NCBI GenBank assembly: GCA_963920665.1
Contig: OY987263.1
Location: forward strand, 42,071,218-42,135,217
DNA length: 64,000 bases
Source: Straminergon stramineum
Lineage: Eukaryota; Streptophyta; Bryopsida; Hypnales; Calliergonaceae
Direction of reading: 5' to 3'
The first letter of the stretch is position 1. Every line of letters begins with the position of its first letter. The position numbers and the translations under genes were made by a program. Of the stretch, positions 1-11,189 are shown piece after piece. The notes under the pieces are model-generated. The model did no database searches, had not been told where the DNA came from, and saw only the letters and a program-made list of their open reading frames with translations.

Positions 1-666
1 GGGTATTGTTGGAAAGCCCTCAACAAAGAGGGGTGAACAAGCTTTGTTTTGTGAAGTTTGGCCCTATAGTGTAAAAGTTATTCAATTTCAAAGCTATTTT
101 AGAATGAAAAAATGAAAAAATGACTTCTACTTTGATTTTGATAGTGGAAATGGCATAGGGCACACTAGTTATAACTTCAACCACTATCATCTTCTAATAT
201 ATTTGTCTACATGTGGAAAAAAAATTGCAATTTTACTATGAGAGTGCATCAAATATTTTTCCAATGATCTCATTAGCCTTATAGTTTGAATTTCTATTAT
301 AAATCATATCACTTAACTTCTATATTTCATTAATTTGACAAGCCTACAAATTATAGAAGACAACCTTGTACCAATTTTCTACAAAGTAGGAGACTTTACA
401 ATGTAAAATACCTCAAGCAATAAGTTTTTGTCACACAAAGTGCCTCTCTTTGTGTGACTAAGAAATAAGGCATCTCATACCTTTGCTCATATTTGGTGAT
501 CCTTATTAAGTAAATGCCTTCAAAAAGATTTATTATCTTATACAAAATTGGGGATATTTTAATTATTTAAGGTTTTGAAATCCCATAGGGTTGAATGAAG
601 TCAATTTGGTACTTATTAATTAGAAATGCAGATTTTAAATACTTTAAAAGTTTCAACTTATTTGTT
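1..666. other. AT-rich intergenic DNA
   Basis: No convincing gene. The small open frames have AT-driven composition, no recognisable domain and no splice support. I see no repeat inside this stretch apart from the hairpin that begins at its right edge. Confidence 0.6.
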
Positions 667-852
667 ACACTAGAAGAAATTCTCATTCATCGACCTGATG
701 TGTTTTTTCTAGAAAACACAAAATTGCGTTGGAAAAAACGCAATTTTGTAGGTTTTCAGTCAAAAAATTGCAAAATTGCGTTTTTTCCAACGCAATTTTG
801 TGTTTTCTAGAAAAAACACATCAAGTTGATGCACGAGAATTTCTTCTAGTGT
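667..852. mobile_element. CACTA-like foldback MITE, 186 bp
   Basis: A miniature inverted-repeat element. The inner arms at 696-748 and 771-823 are perfect 53-bp reverse complements around a 22-base loop. The outer arms (667-695 and 824-852) are also complementary with a few mismatches. The ends read CACTAGAAGAAATTCTC and its complement, and each is flanked by TTA, so a 3-bp target duplication is likely. A CACTA start with a 3-bp duplication is the hallmark of CACTA elements; a TTA duplication would also fit PIF/Harbinger. It has no coding capacity. The open frames that cross it are artefacts of the hairpin. Confidence 0.85.
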
Positions 853-2653
853 TAAAGTCTAGTTTCTTTCAAAGAATTTTTTTACAAATAGATATAATAG
901 CAAAAATATATGTAACTTTTGGATTTATAACAATTGGATGTTTTATATTTTCTTAAGAACATTGGATAGATACTTAAGAAAATCCACTAAGCTACTCAAC
1001 ACATGTCATAAGAAATTACCCAAAGAGTCTACATACTATAATGACCAAAAGGACCTCAACAAATTATCAAACACGTGCATTAAGTCTTATTGTTTAGAAT
1101 AAAAGAGGTGAAAAAGAACTCCAATGCTATTTTGGATTGGCATAAATTAAAAGTCTATTCATTTTGTATCCCACGTAAAGCCCAATATGAACAACCATCA
1201 GTGAGCCAAAAACTACCTAGGCCTTTATTAGAAAGGAGACCCTATATAATTACCAAGAAATAGAACAAGAAATGTATTTCATGGAAATGAAGTTGTTGGC
1301 GGTAAATCAAGATAAACTATGGTTGTGATAGGCATATATGTTAGTATAATTGAAAATTTTTCTAGTGTTTAGTTTCTAAGTTAGGATACATAAATATTTC
1401 TATTTTCTGGTAGTTTCAATAAATGTGGCATTTAATTTTGTAGAATAGGTTGGTTATTTGCTAGTTTTCTTTATGCAATAAGATTAATTAGAGTATTGTT
1501 TGGCAATGTTATTGATATTATTTACTATTTGATTCATTGCAAATTTGGTTAATTTAGTGTGTCATGCAAATATTTGGAAGAATAAAATACTTGTCATGCC
1601 TCTAGCTCCTACAAAGTTATGTGTTACATCCCATATTTGTAGTATTTGGTACAAGTGTTTGGTATTTATTTATTTTGGTTTCTATTAATGATGGGGAGAA
1701 GCAATCATTGCAATATGAAAATTCTATAAATTGTAATGTGTAATGTGTTATTGGTTATTTGCAATTTGCCTTGTGCAAGATGGTTGAATTGTATTAGTGT
1801 AAGCACCTTGTGAATTTGTAGATTCCTATTGAATTTTAAATCGTCAATTAATTATTTCAGGCACTAGATTGAGCGAGGTCTAGGAGTGTGTTTTTTAAAT
1901 TTGTCCAATTGCAAAGTATTAGTGGCGAGTTGATCTGGCAAATCAATCCACCAAAATGCAAATAAGGATGTCTAAGAAAGATTGTGGAGTAGCCCCTTAG
2001 TTGACAAATGAGTCAAGTGGTGTAGAGTCAAATTGTGAGAAGCAAAGATGAGTTATTTAATTTAGGAAGGATTGAAGAAGTTAAAATTATAATTGATAAT
2101 GGCCATTTTACTTGATTGAAAATTGTTGGTGTATTGCGAGTTGACTAATGTGTTCAAGCTGTGTATTAGCAAATAGTCTTGTGGTCTGTCTGTGGTAAAT
2201 TGCAAGGTTTATTTGTTAATTCTCACTAACAAATTGTTGTGGATACTTGGAGTTTTATGTAGCAAATGTTTGGCTAGGACTAGGTTCACTGGATATACAT
2301 TTTGTCTTACTGAAAAAGGTATTTTGCCAAGTTGTAGCAAATTGACGATGTACAATTGGTTAGTGTGTCAAATTGACACTTAGCATTGTCTAATTAGTAG
2401 TAGGTCTAGATTTGGTAATGAGGTTTGAATCAAATTAGCTTAATCATATTTGTGTTAAAACTATTCAATTGGACAAATGTTGAGCTTTATGACAAATTGC
2501 CAAACAAATATAATGTCAATCCTATCCTACTTTACAAGTGACCCTAGACACCTAAATGATAGATGAGTTGAACTTTTTCCAAGAGAATCCCTATACTAGT
2601 GTCCTTGGGTTTTGTCCTAGGATAGGAAAAATCTAACTTATAAATGTATACAT
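853..2653. other. Gene-poor AT-rich DNA
   Basis: No gene is supported. The sequence around 1.1-2.5 kb is somewhat less AT-rich and may be old retrotransposon-derived DNA, but no protein remnant or terminal repeat was found. Confidence 0.5.
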
Positions 2654-2847
2654 AATATATAATAGATATTTCGTTAAAATAGTAGTATACATACACCATT
2701 TTTCCATTTATTTTCTAGGAATGGTATAGATTTCAAAACACATAGTCTGAAATCTACTAACATTATACATTTTAGACCACACGGTCTGAACCTCAAAGTG
2801 CTAAGTTTGTGAAATACTGCCATTTTAATGAAATATCCGTTATATCG
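2654..2847. mobile_element. MITE-like element with ~30-bp TIRs
   Basis: Imperfect terminal inverted repeats: the left end (ATAGATATTTCGTTAAAATA, about 2657-2686) is complementary to the right end (TTTTAATGAAATATCCGTTA, about 2823-2842) with a few mismatches. The roughly 190-bp interior holds a second short complementary pair around the words 'agtctgaa' and 'ggtctgaa'. It has no coding capacity. The family is not assigned. Confidence 0.6.
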
Positions 2848-4176
2848 AGTGCAAATGGTTTATTACATGTTTTCTCAAAGTAATCTGGTTTAGCTTGTGA
2901 TATGTTATAATATCTTCTTGGAAGCATGCTATTAATAAAATGTCAAGTATAAATGATGATGTTCATAATGCATTTTTGTTATGACTAAATATTTACATTG
3001 AAAAGATAAAATTACTATTGCTTTTCACTAAGAAAATGGTATTTACACTTGTTATTAACCCTCAAGCACCTATGTCCCATTGTTAAGTATTTTACAATTC
3101 AAGCAGGTTTCTTTAATCTCATTTTTTGATTTGAGTTTTTAATTTATCCTTGCATATAAAAACTAAGATACAAAATTCAAAACTATTTACTTAAGGAAGA
3201 GTATATTTTACATTGAGGTTGATTTTTTTCAGAAAATTTGATGGAAAACTCAAGTTGTTGCGATTATTTGAGATATAAAATCAAAATAAATTTAGATCAA
3301 TTGAAATTGTAATATATATTTGAATAATTTGAAATTTCTATAGTATATGAAGATCATAATGAGAAATATTACTTTGTAATTTAGATTTTAAAAACATTGA
3401 AAAGAGAGAAGTATGAATGAATTACACAATATTGTGTAATTTGGATTATAACATATATAGCTTGCAATTGCAATTGTACAAATTCTTTCAATTTTTCAAT
3501 TTTTTCAAAATTTTAAAATGAAATTGAAACAAAACTTCTAAAGCATCATTTTCTTTGTCTAAATCATTTCCCAGAAATGGTTATTTTAAAAGTGACAATC
3601 AAGGTTGACCAAAGCACATTTACTTTTGGGATGCATGGATCTTCAAGGGTTAATGCATATCAAATAAGCTTAGCTCCATATTTTCATTGCTTCATTTCAT
3701 TTGCATCAAAAAATGGACGAATCCTATTACCATACAATCAAATTTCAATATCTTTTACACTACATCCTCTATTTTGCCACTATCATATATCTAATGATTT
3801 TTATTTAATTTATTTGCAAAGATTAATCATACCTCATTTGTCTTCTATGTGTCCATAAATTTAAAATTTTTTTGTGGTTTCAAAATTACCATGATTTTCA
3901 AAGAAAAACTAAAGAAACTTTATACCAATTATTTACCATTTATATTCCAAAAATCTGAAAATTTCACTATAGTAGTATATAGTGAAATTGTAGTATACAA
4001 TCATACTTTGATTTGAAAACCAATAAATCAAACTTCTAGGATAAAAATTGAAAGTAAAATAGATGTTTTTTTTATTTATTTAATTTTTCAAGTTTGAGTA
4101 GAAGCTACAACGGTTCTCACAAATGTTTGTACACTTCCAAAACTTGCCTCAAAAAAGATTCTTTCAACAAATTTTG
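2848..4176. other. AT-rich intergenic DNA, no feature seen
   Basis: Only short low-complexity open frames. A 93-residue frame on the plus strand at 3577-3858 has no recognisable domain, and its composition follows the AT background. Confidence 0.5.
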
Positions 4177-4741
4177 GACACTTTGAAGTGCAAGTAATAC
4201 ACTTGTATAAAATGATTTAAAATTATTTTTTTCATTATTTTTTCTTTATTAAGAATTTAATAAAATCATTAGTAAATTTTTTTCTAATACACACAAATAA
4301 GAATTCTTATTCACTTTTGGTAAGAAGTTTACAAATTTTGAAATTTTATTAAATGAAATATAACTCCAAACAATTGATAGTTACATTTCTAATAATTCAC
4401 TCTAAAACCCTCCAAAAAAGCTCTTGCTCTCTATGCTAATATAATTTTCAAATTTATCACAATTTTTGGTGATTTTTGGAGTGAATAAAAGACTTGAAAA
4501 TGTGGAATAATACTTTAGACAATAATATTTCACTCAATAAAACTTTAAAACTCATGAAGTTCTTACTAAAAAATTTGAAAAGGAATTCTCATCCCACACA
4601 CTAAAAAATCTTGAAAAACATTCACTTTTATTACAATTTTTTTTTCATTAATGAATCTGATTAAATTCTTTAGAAATCAAAAATTGTTTAAAAAAATTCA
4701 AAAATTATCTTAAGCAAGTGTGTTACTTGTACTTCAACATT
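4177..4741. repeat. Foldback element, ~560 bp
   Basis: The left arm, about 4177-4335, starting near ACTTTGAAGTGCAAGTAATA, is the imperfect reverse complement of the right arm, about 4553-4741, ending near GTGTTACTTGTACTTCAAC. The arms match over most of 160-190 bp with scattered mismatches and small gaps. The interior is AT-rich and non-coding. It is probably a non-autonomous DNA transposon. Confidence 0.65.
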
Positions 4742-5202
4742 CTATTTAAAATCTCTAATTCCTCAATTAGTTGTGGCAATTTTTTGAGAGCCATTGTAGA
4801 CTTGATAAACCTCATTCAAAAAAATCATTTTAAGGCTGAAATTCAGATCAAGAGCAAACTTGAGGACTTTAAGTTCTCATGGACTATAATTGAAAAGGAC
4901 CTTTTCTGATCCATGAATTAAGCATTTTCTTCCATAAAAAATCCAGTGTCATCTCAATAAGGGAATTTCCACCACCACCTGCTGCACAGTAAGGGATTCA
5001 TTTACATAAGAAAACCTGCTACCAAGGCATTTGGAGGATCCCATCATGCATCTATCGAGAAGTTACAAAACACATTACTCCTGCTCACCGAGAAAAATAT
5101 TTACATGAGCAGGTTGAAACTGCTGAGATTCTGAACTTTCAGAAGCGCGTTGTGAAACGACTGTGAATGAAGTGCGCAGGTCTAAACATGCCACGGTGCA
5201 CA

Positions 5203-7869
5203 TCAGCGTGAGGATTGGGAAGAGGTAAAACTTTCAACTCGCTTCTGTAAGTTCAGAAACTCCCGCTTTAACTGCAATACTTCTGAAGAAACATCTACCG
5301 TTTTCTGATTTGCCCTCAGCTTCTTCACCTCCGCTTCCAATAAATTCACTTTGTTCTCTTGTTCCTTCACTGTGACATTCAAATTTCCCACATTAACGTC
5401 TGCCGATCTTTGGGCTAGTTGCACGGCCTGCATTATCAACATAGTACACTCAGAACAAACACCAACTAAAAAGATATACTATGCGCAAAGAAAACAGAGG
5501 TAATAAGCACACTAAAGGCCTAAAAGATATTATGGAAAGGGTGGCCAAGGTTTGGTACGAAGAATATCACATTCAATTGTGGCTTGCGAGGACTGCAATG
5601 TCAATTGCATGCCTCGCATAGCTTGAAAATTCACTATCCATTCCCAGTGACAAACTGAATTTAATGAAGGACAATTTACCTTTTCTACAAGGAGAATACG
5701 CTGTGCATGTTCTCCAAGTATAGCTTCATGATTCTGCACATGTTGCAAAGTCTCCAGCAAGTGCTCTCTCATGTACTCTGTACAGTGACTTTCCAATAAA
5801 CCCTGCCACCAGATATACGACTCGTGAATATGCCAAGTTGCGCTACAATACGATTTTCTAGTTCAATACTCTCAGACTAGGAATCGACATTTTAAGATCT
5901 ATAGCGACAACCACATGATTGGGCAAATTATGTAACCAGGTATAAGACTTCCTCATGATTTATTCTGGATAACGTTGGTGGAGAGTCTGAACCTGGGCCA
6001 TAACACGAAGGCACCCAACCGCATGATAAGGACATTTGATCTTCTTCATAGGACACACAGTTGCACAATGGTTCGCCATATCTTGACGCTGCACAGAAGA
6101 CTCGCATTCGAGGTAACATGGAAAGAGCTTGTAACCGCATGAGGCATCATGGTCTTCTGCATGTATTGCGGAGTAAACAGCATCACATCCTTCGTTGGAA
6201 CACGATACTGGCCTAAAAACACAGCTGTTTTGGTGCTTTGCAAGCTCTATCTCAGACTCAAATTCCATCTCACAATGGCATGTCTTCCTTTGATCTATCC
6301 TTTTGAACAACGCTTTGGCAAGCACCTGATTAACTCCAAAGATTAGGCAACATGAAAATGGTTTAGGAACACAAACTTGTCTGCTTTTAATTGTGTGCAG
6401 AATAAAGAAGACAACCGTCATTATCTACAGTCGCACGAGCTGAAGCAATTGTCACATAAAAACAACTGCCAAATACTGCAAGAAGTAGTGCGATGAACAT
6501 GGTGCACACCTCGCGACGCCCAGCCAGCCACAAGCCTGTTTGATCCAGCTCACGAACAAGATCATTGATTTTATCATCCTTGTGCGCATCTATGACAATA
6601 CCCGAAACACGAGAAAACATATTTCTCTTTGATTTGACGAAGTTGTCAAGCATATCCTTCACAATCTGTGTTGGATATGAAACCTGATCAAGAAATTGAT
6701 GCTCTCAGTATGGACAATGTCGAACTAATCAAGAAAATAATTACCACAAAGCTTGCATCTAGATGCACAAGACACCATGACACCGTTTGAGTCCGAACAA
6801 CAAGGATGGTACGCACGCATCCTAGCAAACGGTTATTCCAAAGTGCCCTTCTATTCAACAGAGAGCTAACGCACCCAGTCAGCTGTATATTTTACACGCA
6901 AACAATCCATTCTGTATCAAACAAAGACCATCATGCATAGGGTCAACATAGTCCATAACAGGATGGTCCTCGCAGTAATCGGTGAAAAGCACAGCACTGG
7001 CAGTGTAAAGACGTACCAGTTCGAGCTTGAATCCCTGCACGCTTGAACTACCATTGGCATAAGCCTCGCTTTGCAAGTTCAAGTAGTCGAGCATTTCTTT
7101 TTTAACATCTGGTGCTACAGCCGCTCGCTGGCTAAAGGTTCCTGATGTTTTCTCCACACAGGCGGCAGCTAGAGCGACCAGCAAAGACTGCGAGAGGCGA
7201 TTCACCTCCTCTACATCATAGAAGCTACACTCCAGCAGCTGTGGTGACGAAGGCCCTTGCTTTAGTTCATCTGTAAAAGCCCATCTCAGTTCAGGATACA
7301 ATTAAAACTAAATAACCAACTGGATACTACAGTGAGACCGCTAATTAAAGTGAACCTTGGGAACTCAGTAATTCAATGCCCTTCAGTCGGTGACCAGAAG
7401 CCATGTACTTTGAACACACACACTCTCTACCCACATATGTGACATTGGGGACTCTATTATTCCAAATGGATGTCTCTTCAGTATACTCCACATGAAACTT
7501 GTCAACCGCCTAGAATTACCCAATCTGTTTATCAAATAAGTTCAAAACGCACGAAATGATATTCTAAACAATATTTTACACAATTGCTATCCAATTGGGT
7601 GCACAAAAGACAGGTGACTTTATCTACTAAGGAGACAGGAGTCTAATAAACGACTTTCTTTACTTTCTGATGCTCACAGCGAACGCTCATAACAAACAGT
7701 CAGTTACTCCAAAAAAAGGACGATGAAGTAAGGAAAGAGATGGCGCATTACAAATTCGACAATGAATACGAATTTTTCAAAATCAACTCCTAACCCTGAA
7801 TTTTCACTCATCAATAACAAGACCAGTCGACTGAAAAAAAATACCTGAAACACTTGTATTGGTCGCCAT
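5203..7869 (-). CDS. TRAF-type zinc-finger, coiled-coil protein (multi-exon)
   Basis: Supported exons, 5' to 3': 7845-7869 (MATNTSVS), about 6896-7270, 6510-6683, 5993-6325, 5680-5802 and 5203-5427. Exon 1 joins exon 2 through a split Asp codon, and exons 3-6 join in phase 0 at GT/AG sites. The exon 2 to exon 3 join is unresolved: the obvious donors at 6895-6898 do not give the phase that exon 3 needs. The 5993-6325 exon has a TRAF-type zinc finger with paired Cys/His sites (CHCEMEF, HQNSC, VSCSNEGC, HDASCGYKLFPC, MANHCATVCPMKKIKCPYHAVGC). The 6510-6683 exon has NFVKSKRNMFSRVSG and WLAGRRE. The last two exons are heptad-rich (LQHVQNHEAILGEHAQRILL; ENKVNLLEAEVKKLRANQ), a likely C-terminal coiled coil. 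The same order occurs in the plant TRAF-type zinc-finger-related proteins (Arabidopsis At1g09920 type), whose function is poorly known. Family is sure; exact splicing is not. Confidence 0.82.
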
Positions 7870-8450
7870 GGCCTTCGGGATCGTCAGAATTTCACTCAGA
7901 TCAGCAAACGGTAACTTGAAATTCAAATACTCAATCCTTCGCAAAGCGCCATTACTGAGCCTTCGTTCACATATTCTCTATTTTCACCAAGAATCACCTC
8001 CTTAAAAGGCCGTTCCCTTCAAAGCCCTAAACTGACAAGAGAATTCGAAACATGAGTCTAAGAATCAAGAATTAACTGCATGAAAATCCTTTCAAGCCAA
8101 TTTCTGAGGTGCGATGCAACTAACAGCGGGCTCGCGATCGCCTTGTAAGTGAGGCGTCCTCTGCATCGTCTTGATGAACTAGGAATCTCGAGTCTCACAG
8201 TAAGTTAGTATGCATGACAATGGAATTGGCCGTATCGTCACATGAAATTGGTTTCAGAGGGACGAAGAAAGAGGGGCACCGTAAGCTCACTCCGATTCCA
8301 TAAAACACGAAAGACACGAAACGGCTGAAAACAAAGAGTTCGACACTTTGGTCATACGGTCTTACCCTATGATTGCCAAGTGTCGGACCCATACGGTCAT
8401 ACCGTAAGACCGTGTCGTTAAACCCTACAACCTCCTCGTGATGGTATGCC
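7870..8450. other. Upstream region of the TRAF-type gene
   Basis: Less AT-rich than the DNA further upstream, as expected for a plant promoter/5'UTR island. It contains clustered complementary words at about 8346-8420 (cggtcttac and gtaagaccg, and the near-palindrome tacggtcataccgta) that could form a small hairpin. No promoter element can be named with confidence. Confidence 0.4.
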
Positions 8451-8488
8451 AAACTGCCACATGTACAGTAGAAGAAACACCGACACGG

Positions 8489-9315
8489 AGGCCTCTAAAC
8501 GGAGGACGTTAAATCCTCCATTCGAACTGGGTCCTGCAGTGGCAGATTTACCTTGGGGAAAACGCACGAATTTTTTTTTGTTGCACATTATTTTTTTTGC
8601 AAATTCTGAATTCATATTTGCAATCAAAGACCCCAGACTAGATGGAAGAGGTCTAGAGCATACCCTAAATATGACTCAAATTAGGGGGCATTTTTTACTT
8701 TTATCCTAGTTAACCCACAAAATTATCTTATGGGGCCTAGTTCAAATGGAGGATATAACGTCCTGCCCACTAAGCCGATCGAGCTTATAGTTGTATGATG
8801 AGCCTCTTGCGGAGGTCCAACTAGGGTGAATGTGAAAAAAAAAGCCCTCCCTATTTTATGCTGCAATAATTTTATTGTTGGCACCTCCCCTAGCTAATTT
8901 GGGTCTTGTTAACTCAAAATTTTCAAAAAAAGATTTTGTGCAAAAATTATAAGGTTCATGTGTTTTTCCTAGGGGTAAAACTTGAGGGGCAAAACTGCCT
9001 CTGCGAAAGGCTCATCGTACAACTATAATCTTGAGCCACTAAACCCATCCCACAAAGTGAGACCAACATGGTGGATTTTCCCCCTAAGAAAATGTAAGAA
9101 TTTTTTATTTGCCATGCATAATAAAATTTGCAAATTTTGAATTCATATTTGCAATCAAAGACCTCAAAATTAAGCTAAGAGAGGTCAAATACATACCCTA
9201 AATGTGGAACAAAGTAGGGGATTTTTTTTACTTTTATCCTTGAAAAATACAAAATTTATCCTATTGGTTCCATGAAATGAGATTGAATTTAGCATCCTAC
9301 CACTAACATTGTCAT
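8489..9315. repeat. Nested inverted and direct repeats
   Basis: Three relations overlap. (a) 8500-8532 is the near reverse complement of 8734-8766 (core TGGAGGAT..AACGTCCT). (b) The segment at about 8580-8800 recurs as a diverged direct copy at about 9110-9315 (shared words TTTGCAA, TTCATATTTGCAATCAAAGA, CATACCCTAAAT, ACTTTTATCCT). (c) 8772-8820 is complementary to 8990-9032 (core TTATAGTTGTA.GATGAGCC). Together they suggest a rearranged cluster of TIR elements. No coding potential. Confidence 0.6.
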
Positions 9316-9626
9316 ACTAATATATATATATGTAGTGAATTTTTTTAATGATTTAGAGTAATATTACAAATTATGATGATACATAAAGAATATATAAGCA
9401 ATCAATTTAAAGCTAACAATTTTGAATCAAAATCTTACCTTGTTTTGGCATTAGCTATATAGTGTAAATAAAGATCATAATACATAGTCTAACTTATTCT
9501 AAATCACCTTTCAATGCAAGGTGGTTAGATAAATTGGCAATACACTAGTCATTATTTGATAGTTTTTTGTGCAATGAGAATTTTTCTTGTTTGAACCTAA
9601 ATGGCAAACATTTAGAGACAAACATC

Positions 9627-9832
9627 TATGCCACATTTAACTACTTCTCGACTATTCAATGAATTTTGGACTAAACATCTGGAGATCTCCAAATAATAAC
9701 ATTGGGAGATCTCCAGATGTTTGTATGGATCTCCCAATGTTTTGGATTATTCCTTGATGACCATTTTTTCCTCCCAATGACCATTATTAATTCTAGACTT
9801 TCAAAAGTCCAAAAGTAATTAAATGTGGCATA
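9627..9832. mobile_element. MITE carrying GGGAGATCTCC palindromes
   Basis: Terminal inverted repeats of 20 bp with one mismatch: TATGCCACATTTAACTACTT at 9627-9646 and its complement at 9813-9832. The interior has two BglII-centred palindromes (centres about 9685 and 9709) and a third half-copy at 9726-9740. These pair with each other, so AACATCTGGAGATCTCC at 9675 is complementary to GGAGATCTCCAGATGTT at 9705. The core is the same word amplified at 55-64 kb, and a related element lies at about 55.2-55.5 kb. No open reading frame. Confidence 0.75.
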
Positions 9833-11189
9833 CATGTATAAAACTTTGATTCTTTAATGATCGATTTGTTCATAAATCTTTGATTCATTTGAATGGAGGT
9901 CTATAATCATGGACTAAAGTCTCAAAATGTGCATATAATTCAATTTGAAGAATATGGTCATATTTATATACTTGAGCCTTTGGGAGTCATAGGGAGCCTC
10001 TAAGTTCTTAAACAACATATAAGGGAAGTAGTGAGGTACACCTAAAATCATCCAAACAAGCATCTATTCATGGTTTATTATATCAAATTCTTTAAGGTAG
10101 AAAAAGGGGTTCAACTTTTTTTTCAGCATCTGATTTCAATTTTGGGATATCCAAATGAATAAAGTACCAATTTTTTTAAGTGCTGAATAACTGTATATGC
10201 AAATCAACAATAGGCTTTCACAACATATGTTATACATTTTACGCAAAAATCTATAAAGGTCCGTTTTAGAAACTTGTTGGAATTAGGTGCAGTTCAGTCA
10301 CTCCCGCCAGCTCTTAGAAATTTCTATTAACGTATACACAGAGTTTGCTTTGTGCCTGTAATTAAATATGTTTAGATTAAACATGTTTAGAAAGTTCTAG
10401 ACTTCTAGCGCAGAGGGATGAATCCTTCGGCTGAGGGCAAAGCACAGAACGGCGCTAGCATTGATTGCACCGCAGCATGTAGCTCGCAATTTTTCTGGCA
10501 CAGTTTTGCTATTTGCATTGTCTTCTTCATCTGCACTAATTTCTGGAACGAGAGGGAACCAATCACTGTTGTAGTGCGGGCCTCCTTGCTGGATCTCACA
10601 GCAATGCTGAAGTCAATTACATGTTACGAGATGACTGAAACCTCGAATACTGGCGTCTCACAAATTTCGTGATTGATTAGAATTTCTCGGCGCAAGGTAG
10701 CCTCTCGCTTGTCCTAATTATCTTGTTTTGATGAGCCTCGCAATTCAATTACAGAGACTTAACGCATAGTTGTTGCTGCTTGAATAACATTAGTACCTGC
10801 GAGTTTGTTTTTCGCTTGCCTGCTGTGAGTTTGTTGTGCATGCGTTTGAAATCTTCAATTGGAGCGTTTCTAGTATCATTGAACTTCTTATTGATTACGA
10901 TTCAATCACAGCATTCTAAGGAAATCTGGAATTTAGAGAGGAGGATTAGTTGTAGAAGACGCTAATGTTTGTGTAGATGACGATGCCTGTCACTTCTCTT
11001 TAGTGTCCCTGTGTGTGAGTTCCCCGTATACGCCGTTGAAGTTTTGGAGCGTTGTGTTAGTATTGTTGAGTTTTTTAGGGACTGCTTACTCACAATTCGG
11101 CGAAATTTAGAAACGAGGACGACGTATTGAAGGCGCTGAATTATTTCGTGTAATTTCTTTCTTAATGAGAAGAATCAAGAAAGGTGGAG
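9833..11189. other. Intergenic DNA and presumed promoter of the CW/PIP gene
   Basis: 9.8-10.4 kb is AT-rich and featureless. From about 10.4 kb to the start codon at 11190 the sequence is GC-richer, consistent with a promoter and 5' leader for the downstream gene. The short open frames here have no recognisable domain. In the start-codon frame, a stop codon lies only a few codons upstream of 11190. Confidence 0.45.

Noticed and set aside
6694..6880. Extra exon in the TRAF-type gene (open frame with RRALWNNRLL, phase-compatible on both sides)
   Set aside because: It would require an intron of only about 32 bases before it, too short for a plant intron, and the sequence has no counterpart in the family as I know it.
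8195..8452. 85-codon minus-strand frame upstream of the TRAF-type gene
   Set aside because: Contains small inverted repeats, no domain, and lies where the promoter is expected.
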